Assembly (NCBI GenBank): GCA_019022495.1
Contig: JAFEKR010000022.1
Location: forward strand, 372,001 to 436,000
DNA length: 64,000 bases
Direction of reading: 5' to 3'
From: Epichloe hybrida
Lineage: Eukaryota; Ascomycota; Sordariomycetes; Hypocreales; Clavicipitaceae
Below the pieces are notes generated by a model that did not search any database, was not told the DNA's origin, and saw nothing but the letters and a program-made list of their open reading frames with translations. A program made the translations under genes and the position numbers. Below are positions 10,764 through 22,242 of this stretch, piece after piece (the first letter of the stretch is position 1; each line of letters begins with the position of its first letter).

Positions 10764-11885
10764 ATGCCTCATTCCATGACAGAGCCGTCGCAGCAGCAGA
10801 GCACCCAGACCAAGAAACTGGTTCCAAGCAGGCTGGATCTCAGCTTCACCGCCGTGCCCTACTCACAGACCTATGAGTCCAAGCCGCCGATACTGATGGT
10901 GCCGCCGAGGAATCCGCTGAGGATCGCGAAGCCCTCGCCCTCGCCTGACGCCGCCGCCGCCCCCGCAGATGCCACGCCATCACCTTCGCCCGTGTCCGGC
11001 GACGCCGTCGACGCCCCCTACTCCATCACCGGCCTGCACTCCGTCTTTTCCCCCCTGGGGATTCGACAGCCCTCCACCCCATCCAGCACATTGCCCCCGG
11101 CCGCCCCCGAAGCAGAGCGCTGGGACGACGTCCTGCGGCTCTCCGGCTACTGGGACGAGCTCGACGACTTCGCCGAGCCCCCGAGCCACAGGGTCCTGGA
11201 TCTAAAGCTCACCGATCACGTTGGCTCCGTCTCCGTCTCCGGCCCCGGCGACGCGGCAGGCGGCGCAGAGCAACCCGCCCTCCCGCCCCAAAAGTCGCCG
11301 GAACCCTCCCCCCAGGCCCAGGCCCAGGACCAGGGACGACAATCCAAGTCCCAGGCCACAGCGGAGTCATCAGTCCCCGGCGAGCACCCGAGAAGAAAGC
11401 GCCACTTCTGGTCCCAGATCCGAAGAGGTCGCAAGTCCGTCAGCACCATCAGCTCAGAGACGGAATCCGTGCCGCCGCTCTCGCCGCTCTCGCCGACCAC
11501 CCCCCTCCCGGACGACTACTACAAGAACCGCAGCAGCCGTCAGCGGCCGTCCATCGCAGAGAGCTCGAGCTCGGGATGCTCCATGCACACGCCCACGTCG
11601 GCGGAGTGCCCCAACGACGCGAGCGACCGTCTGCTCTCGCTCCACGAGGTGCTCGCGACGGCGGGGGGTCCCGACGCCGAGGACAAGAATGCGAGCGGCG
11701 ACTCGCGGGATCGAACCGGGTGCAGGGCCGGCTCCGAGACTGGCCCGGCCACAGGGAGCGTGCCCGGCCTCGTGTCCCCCCGGCACAAGCCGCTGCCTGC
11801 GGGAGAGCTGCCGCATACTCTGACGGTTGCGATTCCCGAAGGGAGGCTGTTCGAGGATGACTTTCTGGACTCCCTCTCGTTCTGA
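10764..11885 (+). CDS. Hypothetical serine/proline-rich protein
   Basis: 373 residues with no recognised domain. The start at 10764 (AAGGATG) is preferred because the in-frame ATG at 10536 lies upstream of the TATA box. The protein is largely disordered: Pro/Ala/Ser-rich linkers near 55-85, a basic patch RRKRHFW near 210, and Ser-rich stretches. Islands that look structured or conserved are RLDLSFTAVPYSQTYESK near 20-38, WDDVLRLSGYWDELDDF near 122-138, and the C-terminal VAIPEGRLFEDDFLDSLSF, ending at the stop. Strong third-position GC supports coding. Possibly a regulatory or scaffold protein; function unknown. Confidence 0.65.
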   Translation: MPHSMTEPSQQQSTQTKKLVPSRLDLSFTAVPYSQTYESKPPILMVPPRNPLRIAKPSPSPDAAAAPADATPSPSPVSGDAVDAPYSITGLHSVFSPLGIRQPSTPSSTLPPAAPEAERWDDVLRLSGYWDELDDFAEPPSHRVLDLKLTDHVGSVSVSGPGDAAGGAEQPALPPQKSPEPSPQAQAQDQGRQSKSQATAESSVPGEHPRRKRHFWSQIRRGRKSVSTISSETESVPPLSPLSPTTPLPDDYYKNRSSRQRPSIAESSSSGCSMHTPTSAECPNDASDRLLSLHEVLATAGGPDAEDKNASGDSRDRTGCRAGSETGPATGSVPGLVSPRHKPLPAGELPHTLTVAIPEGRLFEDDFLDSLSF

Positions 11886-12346
11886 GCTGCCGTCGCGGTG
11901 CATCTTCACAATACTACCTACCTACTGCCCTTGGAAGTCAATAAGCCATCCGTCTTCTTCAATCCTTGCATCTTCCCTTGTTGGGCAACGTGTTTCTCCT
12001 CCATATGCTGGGGCTGGCCCAAGTCATGTAAACTTATGATTTGGGTCCCAGCACAGATGTACATAGTTCTTATTCCTAAAGCAAAGGTTCGAGCGCATGG
12101 CGTCAACAGCCTCGGTGAATGCACTCACCATAATTTCAATGTCAACAAACAACTCTACTTTGCCACACTGCAGTGACTGCGGTAAAAATGGAGTGTATTC
12201 TCAATTGCGTCCACAGTCTGCAATGCCATGACCAACCAATGCCATTGACCTCGACCATCGTCCGGCGCTGGAAACCCAATACTGTGTCTGACCACCCCCA
12301 AAAGTGCAGTCCTAAACCTCGTGATTCTCATATTTGTTATTCTTCT
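11886..12346. other. Convergent intergenic spacer
   Basis: 3' flanks of the serine/proline-rich gene and of HIR3. No gene or structured RNA was recognised. Confidence 0.4.
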
Positions 12347-15300
12347 TTACAATTGGCCCCCCCCTTCTTCCCCGTCTTCAACCTCTTCTTCGCCTTCTTC
12401 TCCCTCTTCCTCGTCCTCATCGCCCTCCTGCTCTGCTTCCTCTTCTTCTCCCTCATCTTCAGCTTCAGCTTCCTCCCCCTCCTCCTCTTCTGCAGCTATA
12501 TCTTCGGCTTCTTCATCTTCTTCGTCTTCTTCTTCTTCTTCTTCCTCCTCCTCCTCCTCCTCCCCCCCTTCAGCATCTTTATTAACCTCCCCCTCCTCCT
12601 CCTCTCCTTCATCTTCAAGGTCAGCTATTTCGGTATCTTCATTGCATTCTTCATCTTCAAGCCCCTCCTCTGTCTCTTCACCTTCCACCCCTTCCTCTTC
12701 CTCTTCCTCTTCCTCGTCTTCCTCGTCTCCTTCTCCACCAACCTTAATCTCATCTTCAACAACCTCTTCTTCTCCTTCTTCTTCTTCTTCTTCTTCTTCT
12801 TCTTCTTCTTCTTCTTCTTCTTCTTCTTCTTCTTCTTCATCATCATCATCGTCGTCGTCGTCGTCAACATCAGCTTCTTCTTCTTCTTCTTCTTCTTCTT
12901 CTTCTTCTATATCGTCTTCCGCCATCACCTCATCGCCTTCCTCAACTTCCTCATCTTCCTCCTCCCCCATTTCCTCTACATCATCGCTGTCCGCGTCATC
13001 ACCGTTCGATCCAAACCTACGACTCAAGTTGGGGAACAATAGACCGGGCGGGACATCATCGTCATATCCCTCAGGGACATCGCTGAGGTCGCTTTCATCG
13101 TCGGCTGAGTCGTGTATGCTACCACCATGTTCATCCTCATCTCCTTCTTCCATTCGGACATCGTCCTCCACTGTCTCCTCATTTTCGTATGCTTCTCCCA
13201 TTTCCTCATCGAAATCTTCTCCAGCTTCTCGTCGTACTTGGACATCTGGCCCGTCTTCATCTTCGTCGTCACTTCCAGCATCAAGGCCAGGATGATGAGC
13301 CAAGGTATGGCTGCCACGTTTTGTGCTGAATATGCTACCGCCTCGGTTCTTCGTGACGCCCGGTTTCGGTGCTTCCAAAGCGCGCAGAACTGCCTGCTCT
13401 GCTTTGCGAAGTATTTCAGGTCTTCGCACCCCAGCCAGTCTTTTGGCACGAGGAATGGCCTCTGTCTTGTCTGTCTCTAGCGGCGTGGCCGTTCCGGCAG
13501 CGCTGTCTCCTCCACCCATCGGCGGGTTGAGGAGACGACCAAAAGTATTTGGTGTCTTCGACTCGGCCTGGGTGATGGCCTCTAGTCGAGCTGCGACCTC
13601 CTTGGCGTGGTTGCGTTCCTCGATCACTTTTCCGGGCTCCAATCCTGGTAGTGTCCCAGCCACGTTCTTGTATATCGTTGTGTAGCAGTCATTGATGAGG
13701 TCATCGATGGGGGCAACTTTCATCAAGTTTCCATTGAGTTTTTTAACCTCGATAGCCTCCTTCATGCACTCAAAAGATGTGTTCGGTGGCCCATCGCCAC
13801 CCGCCCACTCCGTGATGCGTTCGCTCATGATTTCAAACTCTTCGTTCGACATGTTCTTGAACGCCTCGTCTGTCGTCACTGGTATCTTGTATGCTGCCCG
13901 CAATAACTTGACATAGGCCGTACAGCTGTACTGCCACAAGTCTGCAAAGTGATAGAAATCCGCGCCCTTTTTGCGCAGTCGTCGCAGTAGAAGCTCCAGA
14001 TCGGTTCGGTTTGACATGATGACGAGAAGCTTTGTCATGAAGCGTACGTACTGCTCAGTAAAAACATGATGCCGGCCTGGGCGCTCGGCATCACACTTCC
14101 ACACATTCATCACCATCGTTTTGGTAAACATGTTCTCCTTAAGTATGGTAAATGCCGCCTTGGCCTCAACCACGCCGTCACTGCCGTTTCCAATATTGCT
14201 TTCATCAAATAGGATCTTGGCATGGCGCATGACAATCCTGTGCTGCCAGTTGGACTTGTCCTTCTCACGCAGCTTGGTCAGGTTGCGGATAATATATTCT
14301 TCCCAGTCTTCGGGTTCTGTAAAAGAGGCAAAGTGGTCGTTGGGGTTCACCATGACTCCAAAGGGCTGTTTAGCTAATAGACATGACGCGTCGGTCGCGG
14401 AGATGTCGCCACGACCAACCAACTTGTGCAGAATGGAAACTAGCTTGTAATGCGGCTCCAGGATAGGGTCGCTGTTCTTGGATTTCCTGGCATTATGGGC
14501 CACCACCTCAATCGACTTCTTCAAGATGTCCAGTAGCGTCTTTATTGAGATGCGGGCTTTTTGATCCGTAGTGTCGAGGCGATCTTCGGGCGTCTGATAC
14601 ATTTTCCAGTAACATTTGGCCAGCATGTACGGGTTTCTATCATGGAATCGATTAGCGCAAGCTTCGCGGCCCCGTCACAAAAGGCCGGGGGGGGGGCAAT
14701 CACTTACTTCCAGTTACGAGGATCTCTCCCCATAGCCATCCGGAATAAGCGCGAAGCCAGCTTCCAGACCTTGTATTGCGACATTTGGTCGTGTAAGATC
14801 CTCTTAAAGGTGCCAGCACCCATATCCTGAATGAAGAATCTTTCTTGGTCGGAGTGCTGGAACGGCTCCATTGCGAATGGCTCTCGGCTGGAAGAATACA
14901 GCCTCATCCCAAACTTGTGGTACAAGTCATGAAGCGGATCGCCATCATTTGCTGCGACTTGCTCATGGCGTGAGTGAGAGAGAGCCAAAGTGTAGCAGTG
15001 GATTGCATTTCGTTGAAACTTGACCAACTCTGAGCGATCCTTGTTCATCTTGTCCGCAGTCCATAGTACGGACTCGTCCAGTTCGTAGTCGAAACACTCG
15101 GCAAGTCGGAACCAGGCATCCCATCGATCTGCAGTGAACTGCAACTGCAGTCTCAGAAACGTGGCTCCAATGCGCAAATCGTCCGTAGCACCAGGGGTCT
15201 GGCGACGATTCAGTTCCACGCCCTTGAACTTGGTAAGAGCGATCATGCCCAGCAAGAAGAACCAGCCGTGCCGGGCGAGGGCAGCTTCGGGGATGTTCAC

Positions 15301-18300
15301 TGCGACGCAATCCACCAAGACGTTGCCAGAAAGCGCCTGGTATAGACGGAGTGGATGGATTGGCTTCTTCAGCATCTCTGTAAAGTTGCGCAAGTTATGT
15401 ATCATCTGAGGTGTCGATTTGGTCTGTCCGATTGTCTGCTGTATGTGTTCAATTGTTGTTTTCAGGTCCGATTTGAGAAGGTCTTTCATCGTCATGCGGT
15501 TGGCAAGAATCATAATCTTTTCCACTAATTGCATGGCTTGTCGTTTCTCAAGCTTTTCGTAAGGACAAGCGTGATCTTGTACTTCCCAAACGCCGACTCC
15601 CAGCTTCAGACCATACAAGTCGTAAAGAACTTGCTCGAGATGATCCTCCCATGCTTCGATTTTCCTAAGTCTGAGTAGCTCCATACGCATCACCTTGAGG
15701 AAAATCTTGTTGGAGGATTTGCAGAATTTTCGAAGACCGAAAACGCGATGAATGGCGGCGAGATAACCGGCAATGCCACTTTCCCGTGACAACGTCTCAG
15801 CGTGGGAGAAGCCAATCTTGGACATGGTGAAAAGGAGACACCATGCACGAACCTGCATATCCCGGAGCTTGTTGATCAGTGCCATAAAGGTGGTGTTGCT
15901 CGTTGGTAAGGCCGCTATGCCAAGACGCGACTCGTCCTCACAAAGAGAAGACACGTACATGAATGTGCATATTTTGGCGATCGCGGCAGAACTCGATTTC
16001 AAATGTGCATCATCAATGATGTCAAAGGCTGTGTTATCGTTCAAAGACATTGACAAAGACTGAATGATCAGTCCATCGAGCGACTTGAGCGTTCGCATGA
16101 ACAGATGCTTGCGTGACTCGTCCGGTATTTTGGCGTAATTGTCCCCTTCCATATCGTTGATGACCATCTCTATACTCTTCAGAAGACATGAAAATCTCTT
16201 TGTCGGATATCCAATGGCTTCGTACGCGTCTCCCAAGCGGGACCATAGGAAAAGGCGCAACTCGGTGCTGCTATTCAAGAGAAACTTCCACAGGTCTTTC
16301 AACCCTTGCGATGCATCCTCAGAAATGGGCTTTTGACTAGCGATTGATACGCTCGATGATGCGGACCCTTCATCGCCTTCGTTTGCTTCGTTATCAGTTT
16401 CATCGTCTTTGGCTTTGTCCATACTATCGGGGACGACGTCATGGTCATCTTCGTCGTCGTGTTTTCCTGTGTCTGGGTCGCCTGGTCCACCATGCGACAC
16501 AAAGACGGATGTTGGGTTCAGAACAGGCTCCAGCGTGTCAATCACTGTCACGGGGTCCATCATTTCGTCCTGGAAAAGGCCGAGGAAAAAATCCATGGTG
16601 GTGAGCTTGGATAGCTCTCGCTCTGCAGCGGATGGTGAAATCAAGGGCATGACAACATTGTTCGGCAGCTTGATGGTGCCCACGTCTTCTTTGGTCAAGA
16701 AGTCCCGTAGGGATGTCCATAGTAGCATGATGTGCTCTCGCACAGGATTCTCAGTAAGGGAAGAGGCCATGACGGAGGCCCACATGAATCTGGCACAGAG
16801 AGGGTCATCTTGCGGCGGATCCTGCAACTGCAGATATATTGACATTGTTTGAAGCCACCTGTCTAGTCGGTACTTGGTTTCCATTCGTGTTGCATAATCG
16901 ACTGCGCTGCTTGGGTTTGTTATTCTTTCATAAATATCAATGTGAAGTTCAAAAAGCATAGGCAGAATCTTGCTTAGTCCTTGCAGTTCTTCCTCTGGCA
17001 CCATGGGTGCTTCCAGAATGCCTGTGATGCGATTGTACAAGATTGCATCAGCCCGGTTCAACATTTGAACGACGGTGACTTTCAGTGTGTCGGACCATTT
17101 TGACGTCGAATAGCTTTCGCTCATAGCTTTGACCCATTCAAATGCGACGTCGTCGCTGGTCATCCGCTGGGCGTCGTTCATGACCATTTTCGAGAATTGT
17201 CCGAGACCTTCATCTTCATCAAATAAGGGCACATCGTCCTGGTCCTGTGAGCTCGACTTGGTATGTTCCAAAAAAGACGACAGCCCCAAAGTTGTTTCTT
17301 CATTCTTGCTGAGAAGCACGTTGGCGACTTCCTCGCTGAAATTCAAGAGAGCATTTCGCAAGTCCCTGGCACCCTTGTGGGTGATTTTCGAGGTCCGGTC
17401 ATCAGTAGAACAGGAGTCAACGACTTCTTGCACATAGCCAAGTGTTGACGCGTCCACGACGCCGATGTTCTCCAAGATGGCCTTGGTCAGCTGGAAAAGA
17501 TTGCGGTCACTCTCTTGATGCGGTTGCATCTGAGAGGAGGCTAAATTGCCTGGATCTGTGGTTTCTTCGGGGAGAGTCGTTTCCGTACGTCGTCGGACCC
17601 TTTTGCTTCTCTTGTCAGCCGCGTTATCGTCGTCGGCGCCCTCTGGCAGGCCGGCGGCAGACTGCGACCGTTTTCTAGCCGAGACAGACGTCGACCTCTC
17701 ATTTGCCTCTTGGTCTGCTTCCTTGACGGATTCCTTGGGTCCATTTGTGGGTGTGTCGTCTTTTACATCTAGCGATTTAGCCTTGTTATTATTAGCTCTA
17801 GATCCATGCCTGGTAGACCGGCGGACGGGCTGTGGCTCTTCAACTGTCTGCTCAACCCTCTCTTCCACTTTCGGCATGACTTCCGGCTGGGGGTGAGGCT
17901 CTGGTTCAGGTTCCGGTGCAGGGTCTGTTGCAAGTTCAGTCTCTGGTTCTGCTTGGGAGCTCATCCTTGCGTCGTCTTGGGCAGCGTCGATAATAGAGCG
18001 ACAGGCCTGCAGAGCTCCCTTGGTATCCTGTATGCATTTCATGAGCTCTATTCCCAATTCGGACCACGATTTGATGGGTTCTGGAGGAAGCTCGTCGCTG
18101 GTCTCGGGGAGCTCTTCGTTTAGAGAACCGCTGTTCCTGTCTCCTTCCCGCTTGACTACAGGAGTTGGGCTCGATGGCGGTGGTGTCAGCACGGCTGTGG
18201 GGTCGGGAAGAAAGGGAATTGGATCTAGTTGACGTTTCAACAGATTTGGCATCTCTCTATTTAACCAAGGAGCCATGACGGGGTGCGAGAGTGACATGTC

Positions 18301-19119
18301 GTCATCCAAAATCCGTAGATGATCCTTCAATTGCTGTCCAGCGAGGCCTTCTGCAAGCGACGGCGGCAAGACCTCCGCGATGGCAGGGTCGTCGTCTAAT
18401 TCCACTGCAGCCTCGAGACAATATCGCTTAATTCGACGAGAATTGATAGCGCTGGCGAAGCGAGCCGTCCGCCTCCACAGCTCGGGATCGGACGGGTCTT
18501 GGTCAAGCGCGGCTGTCCAGTTATCAAGTACTTTGTCGGTATCACAGATGCCGTATCTCAATCGCAGCTCTTTTTTCCCCCACGCTGAATTCGACTTGCG
18601 CCCATCCCTAAGCTTGTCCAAGAAGAACTGTCCGTAGTTCTTGTACGACATGTACAGGGCCTGGGAGAGGCTCGCCGCATTGCCATCAGCACCTCCAGCG
18701 TCGATGTCTAGCGAAGTTGCAAAGCCATCAACCGCAGATGTTTCCGGTCGCCCATCAGCTTGCCGCTCCGCTCGTTCGTAGTCAGTCCTCGCTTCGCGGT
18801 ATTCGAATATTTCAGATTCGAATAGTTCTCGGTAGGCGGAGGTGGCGGCATCTCGAGACTTTGGGCCCTGGGCATGCAGCTTCAGGGCCGCCTGGAATCG
18901 TTTGAGAGCTTCATCAACCTGAGAGATTGAGTCAACGTGTCTCGGACGGTGGTGTGAATCTGAGCATCAAACAACTTACGTGCAGCTCCTTCGTGGTGTC
19001 AATTTGCTCATCCTCGTTTTCCTCCGGCTCGAGGTTGATTGCCTGAAAAGCAGGCTGGGCGGGATTAGCTTCAGAATGGCCAGAATATCCCCATGCAGCA
19101 TGGAGGCATAGCTTACCAT
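12347..19119 (-). CDS. HIR3: HIR complex histone chaperone subunit Hir3
   Basis: Subunit of the nuclear HIR complex (HIRA-type, with Hir1/Hir2/Hpc2), which deposits H3-H4 outside replication and represses histone genes. Four exons: ATG alone at 19119-19117, then 19042-18980, 18918-14708 and 14636-12347; introns of 74, 61 and 71 bp have GTAAGC/GTAAGT/GTAAGT donors. Total 2,188 residues, long for the family because of its tail. The N-terminus [20 protein letters not shown] runs into a TPR-like region ([19 protein letters not shown]). The body is alpha-helical with several acidic or basic low-complexity inserts around 300-500. Residues about 1971-2188 are almost entirely Glu/Asp, encoded by a GAA-rich microsatellite (12776-12840) and GAG/GAC runs. 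The start rests on the splice model: the ATG-only exon in the context GACAATGG is typical of fungal genes but unverified. Confidence 0.92.
12770..12860. repeat. Trinucleotide microsatellite within HIR3
   Basis: About 20 consecutive TTC units followed by ATC and GTC units on the plus strand; read minus these are GAC/GAT and GAA codons of the acidic tail. The spacer keeps frame, so length changes by slippage would alter only the poly-acidic run. Confidence 0.85.
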
Positions 19120-19581
19120 TGTCGCAGGTATAATATAGCGAGATTAAAGCCTGCAGCATGAGGATGGCAAGTAAAGTCAGCGCTTTCCATGAAGCAGCGT
19201 GTCGCAGCCCGAGTTGATGAAAAGAATTGGGTTGGATTTTGAGTTGCGATGGCCACATGCACCAAATGCTATTTTACTCTAGACGGATCGCGTCGCGCGA
19301 AGCTGCTGCACTGCACCCCTGTCCAGCTGTCCAGAAAGTGTCCATCCAGCGTCAGCGTGGGGGCCTTGACTGCTTCTTGCAGCGGTCTGATTGGCTGTTG
19401 TCGCCTTTGCTCTTTCCCTACGGTCTACGGCGTCCTTGTCAAATCGACCACCCAGCGTTGGCGTTGGAAGGCACGAGAATAATCTGAATGTTTTGCAATC
19501 CTTTAACGAAAAACTGTACTACATTATCGGAACCAGGGTTACTGGGAATGAGCTGGTGAAGATGGCGGTAGACGCCCATCG
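19120..19581. promoter_or_regulatory. HIR3 promoter region and xylitol dehydrogenase 3' flank
   Basis: Both flanking genes are minus-strand. An ATTGG at about 19385-19390 reads CCAAT on the HIR3 strand about 265 bp upstream of its ATG. No other element was recognised. Confidence 0.35.
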
Positions 19582-20829
19582 TCAGTCACAATCAGGCCTT
19601 TCATTAGGGCCTGCGATCAACATCTTGACAGCCTCTCCCGACTTGGCCTTCCGGAATGCCTCTTCAGCTTTTTCGAATGGCACCACCTCCGTGATCAGCT
19701 TTTCAACAGCCACGCTCCCGTTCGAAACCAGCTCCACCGCGAGCTTGAAGTCTCCAGGTCCATAACGGAAGCTCCCTCGTGCTGTCACCTCTTTTTGGCA
19801 CATGGCCATGATGGGAAATGTAATGTCTGACTTGCCCATGCCACCCTGAACATACGTCCCGCCTACTTTAACGACATGCAAGCTAGCTTGTATCGAAGCC
19901 TCGGCACCACTTGCATCGATGACCACATCCGCGCCATTCCCAAGGCTACATTGCTCTACTAAGGCCTTTGCGTTCTCTTCGGCCGAGACTCGTTGTGATA
20001 GATATGTATGTGTTGATCCTATAGCCTTGGCAAACCCAAGCTTCGTCTGAACGATGTCGACACTAACAACCTTGGAAGCACCAAACGATCGTGCGACCGC
20101 GGCACATAGGAGACCAACAGGGCCTGCGCCCATGACCACAACGCTCGTACCAGGGCTGATTCCGGCCTGTTTAACGATATGCACGGCAACCGCAAGCGGT
20201 TCAATCAAGGCGCCCTGTTGAAGCGAAACATGCTCTGGTAGTTTATAACAGAAGTCGGCCGGGGCAGCCCAGAAGCCTGTAAGAGTGCCATCATAGGGAG
20301 GCGTTGCGGCAAAGATGATATCTGGACAGAGATTATATCGACCAGCCAGGCAACCATCGCAGCGCCGGCAGGGATAACCTGGCTCCAGCGCAACCCTATC
20401 GCCGGGAACTAGAAACTTGACGGCGCTTCCGACCTGAATAACTGTTCCGGCTGATTCGTGGCCCAATACCATTGGGTCCTTGACAGCAAAGTGGCCAATT
20501 GCGCCATGCTGCCAGTAATGTACATCGGAGCCGCAAATGCCAGTATAGTTGACGGCTACGAGGACATCGTGTGGAGTAGGAAGCTCGGGTACAGGTCGTT
20601 CAGCAAATTCGACATCGTTTGGCTTCTTCAGAATGAAGGAAAGGTTCTGCGGATTCCTTGTCAGCACGGCTTGTGGTGTTGCTGAGCAAGTCGGGTTTCT
20701 CACACTCTTTCCTCGAGTTGCAAGACGCTGTCCTTCTGCGGTCGCTGTGGTCGCTGTGGGATACACGATATCAACTTCACATTTCGACTGGTTGTGGTTT
20801 GAAAATGTTCTCGGCTCGATTACTGGCAT
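19582..20829 (-). CDS. xdhA: D-xylulose reductase (NAD-dependent xylitol dehydrogenase)
   Basis: Oxidises xylitol to D-xylulose with NAD in the fungal pentose catabolic pathway (cytosol); zinc-dependent MDR superfamily. 415 residues in one exon. Catalytic zinc ligands C99 (GICGSD), H124-E125 (GHES) and E210 (ALIEPLAV); structural zinc cysteines C154, C157, C160, C168 (PCRRCDGC...LC); Rossmann motif GAGPVG at 234-239; D258 in SVDIV indicates NAD rather than NADP. The YWQHGAIGHF segment fits fungal XDH better than L-arabinitol dehydrogenase. The family normally starts close to the QNLSFIL segment (61-67 here), so the first 55-60 residues are an unusual extension. No other in-frame Met exists before the catalytic region, so either the extension is real or an unseen 5' exon or intron exists. 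Transposon sequence begins only about 77 bp upstream. Confidence 0.92.
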   Translation of the reverse strand: MPVIEPRTFSNHNQSKCEVDIVYPTATTATAEGQRLATRGKSVRNPTCSATPQAVLTRNPQNLSFILKKPNDVEFAERPVPELPTPHDVLVAVNYTGICGSDVHYWQHGAIGHFAVKDPMVLGHESAGTVIQVGSAVKFLVPGDRVALEPGYPCRRCDGCLAGRYNLCPDIIFAATPPYDGTLTGFWAAPADFCYKLPEHVSLQQGALIEPLAVAVHIVKQAGISPGTSVVVMGAGPVGLLCAAVARSFGASKVVSVDIVQTKLGFAKAIGSTHTYLSQRVSAEENAKALVEQCSLGNGADVVIDASGAEASIQASLHVVKVGGTYVQGGMGKSDITFPIMAMCQKEVTARGSFRYGPGDFKLAVELVSNGSVAVEKLITEVVPFEKAEEAFRKAKSGEAVKMLIAGPNERPDCD

Positions 20830-20906
20830 GATTGCGCTATTGAGGAGAATGGTGCGTGTGGATGTGAAGACTCTGGGGAGTAAACTTTACAATTCACCAC
20901 GCACAT

Positions 20907-21246
20907 GGACGCCATCCGCGAATGTTAGATTGATACTTATCTCGGACCTCCAGAATGGATCATCCACGACGCCGGCAACAACTTCGCTTCCGCTGAATTC
21001 AAGCATTATGCTCGACTGATGTCAATTGAGACCGATGAGATGCCGATTGAAGCCCACAACAGCATCGGAAAGGTCGAGAGATATCACGGACCTCTACGCC
21101 GAGCCTACGACATCATCACAGACTCAATTGACATCAGTCGAGCATAATGCTTGAATTCAGCGGAAGCGAAGTTGTTGCCGGCGTCGTGGATGATCCATTC
21201 TGGAGGTCTGAGATAAGTATCAATCTAACATTCGCGGATGGCGTCC
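20907..21246. repeat. Near-perfect 124-bp inverted repeat made of copia integrase
   Basis: Arms 20907-21030 and 21123-21246 are reverse complements at 123 of 124 positions, separated by a 92-bp spacer. The single difference (CTCGGACC vs CTCAGACC) is a transition. The plus-strand arm and spacer translate as integrase core (DAIREC, one stop, IDTYLGPPEWIIHDAGNNF, then GKVERYHGPLRRAYDII). The sequence beyond the right arm continues the same domain on the minus strand. Confidence 0.9.
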
Positions 21247-21763
21247 TAGATATCTCGAGCCTTCTGCTTCTTTGGATTAAGGAATCGGGCTACCTGGAAC
21301 GATGTTGCTGAATCAATAATGTGAAGCACTGGTCGGCCATTGATCTGCACGATATTAACGATGATCTCGTAGTTGAATTCGTGGTCATCTTTGATTGTGA
21401 ATTTGAATCGACCGGGGGCTGTTGGTTACACCAAGGTGCCTGCGCAGGTAAAAGGATAATCCCGTATTATTAAAGTCGATGATAGTTAGATAGATTAGCT
21501 AGAAAGGAAAGAGGGAGAAGAGAGGGAAAGTCTAGAGGCTAGGAAAGTGGGCGAAATCCGTATGTGGGGCAAAAGGGGGGGTGGCGAATTGATGCAGCCA
21601 ATCGTGTCGCGTGTCATCAACGAAGATTAAGAAGAGGCCTTCATTCAAGAGGCTATGGCCATGGGGATGCCGAACATAGCATTCTTCACAGCAAAGGAAG
21701 AGGCCGATTAGAACCTCGCTCTTTAACTCCGCTAAGAAGGGAAAATCATAACCCTAGGAAAAC

Positions 21764-22242
21764 GGACGCCTAAACACGCATCTGTCAAAAATTGATTACG
21801 CATCTGCTGTTAGTCCTAATCGGGATGGACGACCCGCCCACCTGTTTTTGGTGTGGCTCGCGTCCATTAATCTTCGTAGCATTATCAAGAGTTAATTACA
21901 ATGCCTATGATAGGTGTTAAGATGTTAATATTATTGAAGCTATTGTGGTTGTGTTGCTAGCGGATTATAGGAAATAAATTATAGTTAACTGCTGGGCTCC
22001 TTAGAGGGATTATTAGAGAAGGATTAACTTAGCGTTAGTGTGAATACAGGCGTTGCAGAGGTAAGGTCTCTTGCCTATGACAATGCGGGCTGTATAATAA
22101 TAGGCGGTGAGATACGGCAATATTAATTATCGCTATAGCTACAAAGATTACACACCAAAAACAGGTGGGCGGGTTGTCTATCCCGATTAGGACTAACGGC
22201 AGATGCGTAATCAATTTTTGACAGATGCGTGTTTAGATGTCC
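21764..22242. mobile_element. 479-bp MITE, probably Mutator-like (9-bp target duplication)
   Basis: Terminal inverted repeats of 92 bp (21764-21855 and 22151-22242; starts GGACGCCTAAACACGCATC and GGACATCTAAACACGCATC) match at 87 of 92, all differences being transitions. Flanked by the exact 9-bp duplication TAGGAAAAC (21755-21763, 22243-22251). Removing the element and one duplication restores the copia frame ITLGKPFK. The interior is non-coding. Long TIRs and a 9-bp duplication fit MULE-derived MITEs. Confidence 0.88.

Noticed and set aside
12173..13295. Long plus-strand frames rich in Ser or Phe/Leu
   Set aside because: Antisense of the GAA/GAG/GAC repeats of the HIR3 acidic tail; low complexity only.
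2987..20829. Possible secondary-metabolite or other functional gene cluster
   Set aside because: The six genes are unrelated housekeeping or metabolic types; no synthase, transporter or pathway regulator is present.
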